From assembly GCA_009192285.1 (NCBI GenBank), contig CM018604.1, positions 2,232,001-2,296,000 of the forward strand: a DNA stretch of 64,000 bases. The letters are read 5' to 3'. Of this stretch, positions 60,245-64,000 are shown one piece after another. The notes beneath the pieces were generated by a model. It was not told where the DNA came from, did no database searches, and saw only the letters and a program-made list of their open reading frames with translations. This stretch comes from Morchella semilibera (taxonomy: Eukaryota; Ascomycota; Pezizomycetes; Pezizales; Morchellaceae). Position 1 is the stretch's first letter; every line of letters begins with the position of its first letter. The translations under genes and the position numbers were made by a program.

Positions 60245-61312
60245 AGTGAGCACGCTGATGGTTTGAATGTACATGTAGGTACATGTAGTTTATGGGTGTA
60301 CAAGTGGAGTGCGGCCTCCGGCCGCATATATATATAGTTGTGTGTATTCCAGGCCGTAATGACCCGTCCCTGCCTAAGACCGGTATATACAATCCTTTAA
60401 TAGCACTGTTTTGTCCATTCAGTTGAGTCTGTTTGTGAAAGCTTGAGGGATTCAGGAGTCTAGAGATGATATATAAAGGATTATAGACATACTTATCAGT
60501 GTTTGCTCATGCCGTTTGGTACAGGAATGGTGTACAATAATCCCTCTTAATGTAGCTTCCCTTCCAATCAAGGGAGCGATCCTTTCTCAGTGCATGCTTC
60601 TAGTATATCACTAATATGCAAATCATCTTGACCAATAGAAATGCTTCCTGATGACGGTGGACAAGCTTGTACTGTTTAATATAAGAAGGTGGGTACAGGG
60701 TTAGGGTTGTCATCTACTACATGACTTTTTTTTTGTTTTTGCATGCAGCCTCTCAGCGATATCGCCCCCCGAACCACCTTCATCTTCAACGGAGGAAATA
60801 AAATAATAATAGAAAGGAAATATACATGTGTAATATACTTAGCCAGAGGGCCGCACAAAGAAATCAACGCATGTATCTGAATTGATCAATCAATACTCGC
60901 GCGTTAATTAAGTGCCGAGAAATTTTGTGAGCCCGTTGGTACTTACCAAGAACTCTCAGGACTTAATTGCTACGTGAGTCAGTATGCACATGCATGTAAT
61001 TTGAGTTTTGAGTCGAGTGATAAGTTATGATTACCCTAAGAAGGCAGCGGTTTCATTTATTACGATAAACGTAACTGATATCTAATGCACAAAGATATCT
61101 AACTCAACTCAACAAGCTGTAAAAGTGAATCCGAAGTATGTAGGCATCCGACTATGCCAAATCATCCCCCGGATACCAGGTATCTAAACCCCCAGCTCTA
61201 CCTCACAACCATCCAAAAACACATTTAACCATTTATTCGTGATTTAATTCCATTCAAAACAACCAAGGTATCTCCAATGCTAAATAATGATCAAGCTCTG
61301 CTCGTCTAGCGT
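60245..61312. other. Intergenic with tandem TACATGTA and a telobox
   Basis: Two TACATGTA sites lie in GTACATGTAGGTACATGTAG near 60269, just upstream of the DUF3716-like gene, and AGGGTTAGGGTT is at 60697-60708. No gene is seen; 61200-61312 is probably the 3' region of the phospholipase gene. Confidence 0.45.
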
Positions 61313-63281
61313 CTAGTATAGCCGCTTTGTAACTTTAACCAGGATATGCCCATCCGACCTATCGCCCTTGTTGTCAAACAGGCTCAAGAACCGGTATCCT
61401 TCCTGCAACCGGTCGAGCCGGATACACGCCCACGCCGCCAGGTCGTCGCGCCCAAATTCTTCATCGTGTACTTTGAATCTGTTTTTTTTCCGGCACGGTC
61501 AGTTAGTTGGTACTTCGTGAAGAAAGGGCAAAGAGGGGGGGGAGGGGGCATACCTGACGAATCCGAGCTTGTCAACAACGCCCTTGACGCCCGTGAATGC
61601 GACCTTTTCACCTTCCCAGGAACACTCGATGCCGCGCTTTGCCCTAGTCTTGCCCTTAGGCCCTGAGGCTTCCCCGACGTGCAGCTCGACCTTGACGTAC
61701 GGCTTGAAGCCCTTTGCGGTGTCGTCCTCTTCGGGCATCGGGAGCTCGGCGCCAGCGAAGAATTCGATGCTCAGGTCCAATGTCTTCTTGACCGGCCCCT
61801 CAATATCGTTCGGCCTATAGCCCTTTGGTTTCAGAACGTAGCCACCTTCGCCGGCAAACATTCCCTCGTTCAACATCATGCCCTGATCGCACTTTTGCCA
61901 ATTGAGTGCAACCAGCTGGCACCCGCGCCGCCAGAAAGTGGTCGGATCGCCGTTAGATGATGAAAACCGGAGGCCGAAGGGATATACCCGCATAAGGTGC
62001 TCTTTGTTGTGGAGGAAGATCTGTTCGGCGTGTTGCTGGTGGAGGTTTGCAAAGACCTTCTCGGAGAAGGAGTACACATGATTAGGAATACGGGATGTTG
62101 GGTGAGTGAAAGGGTTAGGATCTTTGGCGGGGAAATGGTGCGCAGAGCAGTAGATGCCCAGGGCAGAGAGATTACGGGTGACCTTGACCTTGGGAGGCTT
62201 AGTTTTGTTGGCTTTTCGAGAAATCTCTTCGAGTTCAGAGTCAGAGGATGATGATGATGTGGAGCTCCTGCGACGTGTAGAAGCGCGAGATACGGGTTGA
62301 GGGGTGGAGTTAGTCCTGATTGGGGCCGGTGGTGGGAGATACTTCGCCTGGAGGTGGGCGGTTAGCCGGAAATCGTACACTTAGTAGGCATGGAAGTGGA
62401 TATACCTTGACCAGAATCTTCCTTCGCAGTTCCATAGGACTAGGAATCTTGTCCACCTCCTCTGGCTCAATTCCCTGTACTAACATTTCTTTCCACTCAT
62501 CCCTCATAATTTTCACCATCCTATTTTGCTGCTCTGGTCCCGCATGGCACTCCAGTGAGATAATGATTGGGCCCTCGCCAGCGCCACCCTCCCAGCATGT
62601 ACCTTCCGCCGAGAATGAATGCTTTGCGACGGCTTTGCAAACATCGCGGAAGGAGATTTCCTTGGTGAGGGTGTACCCATGGAACACTTGTGGCTCACCG
62701 TCATCGCCATCCCATACGTCAATCTCGATACAGCGGCACCCGCGCTTCAGAACTGTCTCGTAACCTTCCGTAGTCGAGCTACCGTAAAGTTGGTGGCCAG
62801 TGAGGTAGGTGTTGTGCGACGAGCTGATGAAGTACGCATTCAAGGGTTGGTTCCAGTCCTTCGTCTTTGGGTCCGGCAATGCAAGAGCATTATTAGTCGG
62901 CGCTGAGAAGTACGCCTTGAACTCGTCGAAAGTAATGCTAGAGTCATCGGAAAGTAATTTCTCGGCGGAGGTTGACTGAGAGGGGTGAAAGATGTGGGAT
63001 ACGAAGCCGGCGAACCCGGTTTTGTTCTCGCCTGGGTGATTCCCGGAACGATCATCGTAGAGCTTTACTTTCTGGGTGTTTATAAGAAAGGCTTTGAAGT
63101 CCTTGACGGGTAGAGTATCGCCTTTGGTGAGTGATTTAAAGATCTTGCGGAGCTCCGTGATGACCTTCTCGGATTTGATCTTGAGGGGCTTCGAGGAGGC
63201 ACCTAAGCTTCCTACACCACCACCAGCGCCTGAGGATGATGTTGTTAAATTAGCCATCTTTGCAGTTAGATCACTAGACAT
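61313..63281 (-). CDS. Phosphoinositide-specific phospholipase C (short delta-like type)
   Basis: Hydrolyses PIP2 to IP3 and diacylglycerol. Exons 62406-63281, 61554-62347 and 61313-61478; introns of 58 and 75 nt with GTATAT and GTATGC donors; 611 residues, all in phase. Residues 35-125 are an EF-hand-like region (KVITELRKIFKSL, FDEFKAYFS). The X domain (about 143-292) shows SSSHNTYLTG with catalytic His156, IEIDVWDG with Ca-ligand Glu186 and Asp188, and VFHGYTLT with catalytic His201. A Ser-rich linker (RRSSTSSSSSDSELEE) joins it to the Y domain (LSALGIYCSAHHF to MMLNEGMFAGEGGYVLKP). A C2-type end follows, with VKVELHVGEASG and FKVHDEEFGRDDLAAWACI. No N-terminal PH domain is present, as is common in small fungal PLCs. 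A second Met lies eight codons downstream. Calcium-dependent and probably membrane-associated. Confidence 0.94.
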
Positions 63282-64000
63282 CTTTGCAGGTAGTGTGTTT
63301 TGTTCCAGAGTAGTTGTATAGATCCGAATATGTAGTGAAAGAGATATGGAGGAGATAGAAGCGGGGTATCGTTCAAGACTTTTTATATCAGGGATATCTG
63401 AAAATTGTCTCTGGGCACAGCTCAGCTGGCTGTAGAGAGAATAGAATCGACGGTAGACGACAGGATCCGTACCTCTAAACCAAAGAATGGGCCACTGGCA
63501 CCACCTTTTTCTACTATATATCTGTTTTGCCCCCCGACCACTACAATCCCTGTAATTAAACTCAAATCTTGAGACTTACATTATGTAGAGAACCGAGAGT
63601 TCAGCCAATCTCCCCAGTCTCGGGCTTCTCTCTCAGCTGAGCCTTTATCCTCCTGTTTGGCTGGAGAAAGCGGGGGGGGTTTCCGTATTCCGTCATAGCT
63701 ACATAACAACCAGAACGCCCACTGATTCATATCCTGAAATCGATACCTATCAGGCACCCTCAAGACTCCTCAAAATTAATGGATGAGAATGATGAAGCCG
63801 ACATACGCGGTTGACCGTTGACAGAATGCGGGGTTCTCACTAGCGGGGCCGCGTAATTGAGGCTCTACGCAACGTGGTGAATTAATCCGAATCGTCCTCT
63901 CAGCAGTATGGAGGAGGAGGGATCAAGATTATATTCAAGCGACCATCACCACAGCCCATTTTGACATGATGTCTTGCTTTGATGTGTCGATCATCCTTTC
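63282..64000. other. Upstream region of the phospholipase C gene
   Basis: Promoter and leader of the reverse-strand PLC gene, then unassigned sequence to the window end. Open frame 63581-63763 on the reverse strand shows no recognisable feature. Confidence 0.4.

Noticed and set aside
1-64000. Retroelement or virus-derived genes
   Set aside because: I saw no reverse transcriptase, integrase, capsid or long terminal repeat signature; degraded copies could still be hidden in the AT-rich stretches.

Overview
The window reads as nuclear DNA of a filamentous ascomycete (Pezizomycotina). The evidence is short introns (about 50-120 nt) with GTAAGT/GTATGT-type donors and CTAAC-like branch sites, TTAGGG-type telomeric motifs, and a gene set of fungal type: a vacuolar Ca2+/H+ exchanger, a short PI-phospholipase C, an SRAP/HMCES protein, a DUF3716-like zinc protein and an F-box protein. 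I cannot name the species. Gene density is low: about ten protein genes and one tRNA in 64 kb, with no operons and no gene cluster of obvious common function.

Layout. (1) 0-19 kb is AT-rich and almost gene-free. It holds two small spliced genes at 1.3 and 11.9 kb that are related to each other, several small non-autonomous DNA transposons (MITEs, one nested in another, plus one hAT-type element with a perfect 8-bp target duplication) and a 440-bp heptamer minisatellite. (2) 19-26.3 kb is a sharply GC-rich island with three forward genes: a small unknown protein, a large F-box/cysteine-rich protein and a Rossmann-fold NAD(P)-binding protein. Its exons run from C-rich at the 5' end to G-rich at the 3' end. 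(3) 26-41 kb holds the calcium exchanger, an intron-containing tRNA-Asn(GUU), hairpin repeats and one or two unknown ORFs. (4) 41.5-44.1 kb is an 882-residue reverse-strand protein with about eleven copies of a PQPxETxRRSNR-like motif. (5) 44.2-57.2 kb is a gene desert with micro- and minisatellites. (6) 57.2-63.3 kb carries three reverse-strand genes: SRAP, DUF3716-like and phospholipase C.

Functional links. The exchanger and the phospholipase C both belong to fungal calcium signalling but are about 30 kb apart, so this is not a cluster. Four of the spliced genes need exactly one extra or one fewer base, mostly in a homopolymer run, to keep one frame; I suspect uncorrected assembly indels rather than four dead genes. 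The most unusual signals are the strong over-representation of the palindrome TACATGTA, eleven two-unit telomeric motifs scattered between genes, the 5'-C to 3'-G skew of the GC-island exons, the paralogous pair of unknown small proteins, and the SRAP tail with two PIP-like motifs around a pentapeptide repeat.
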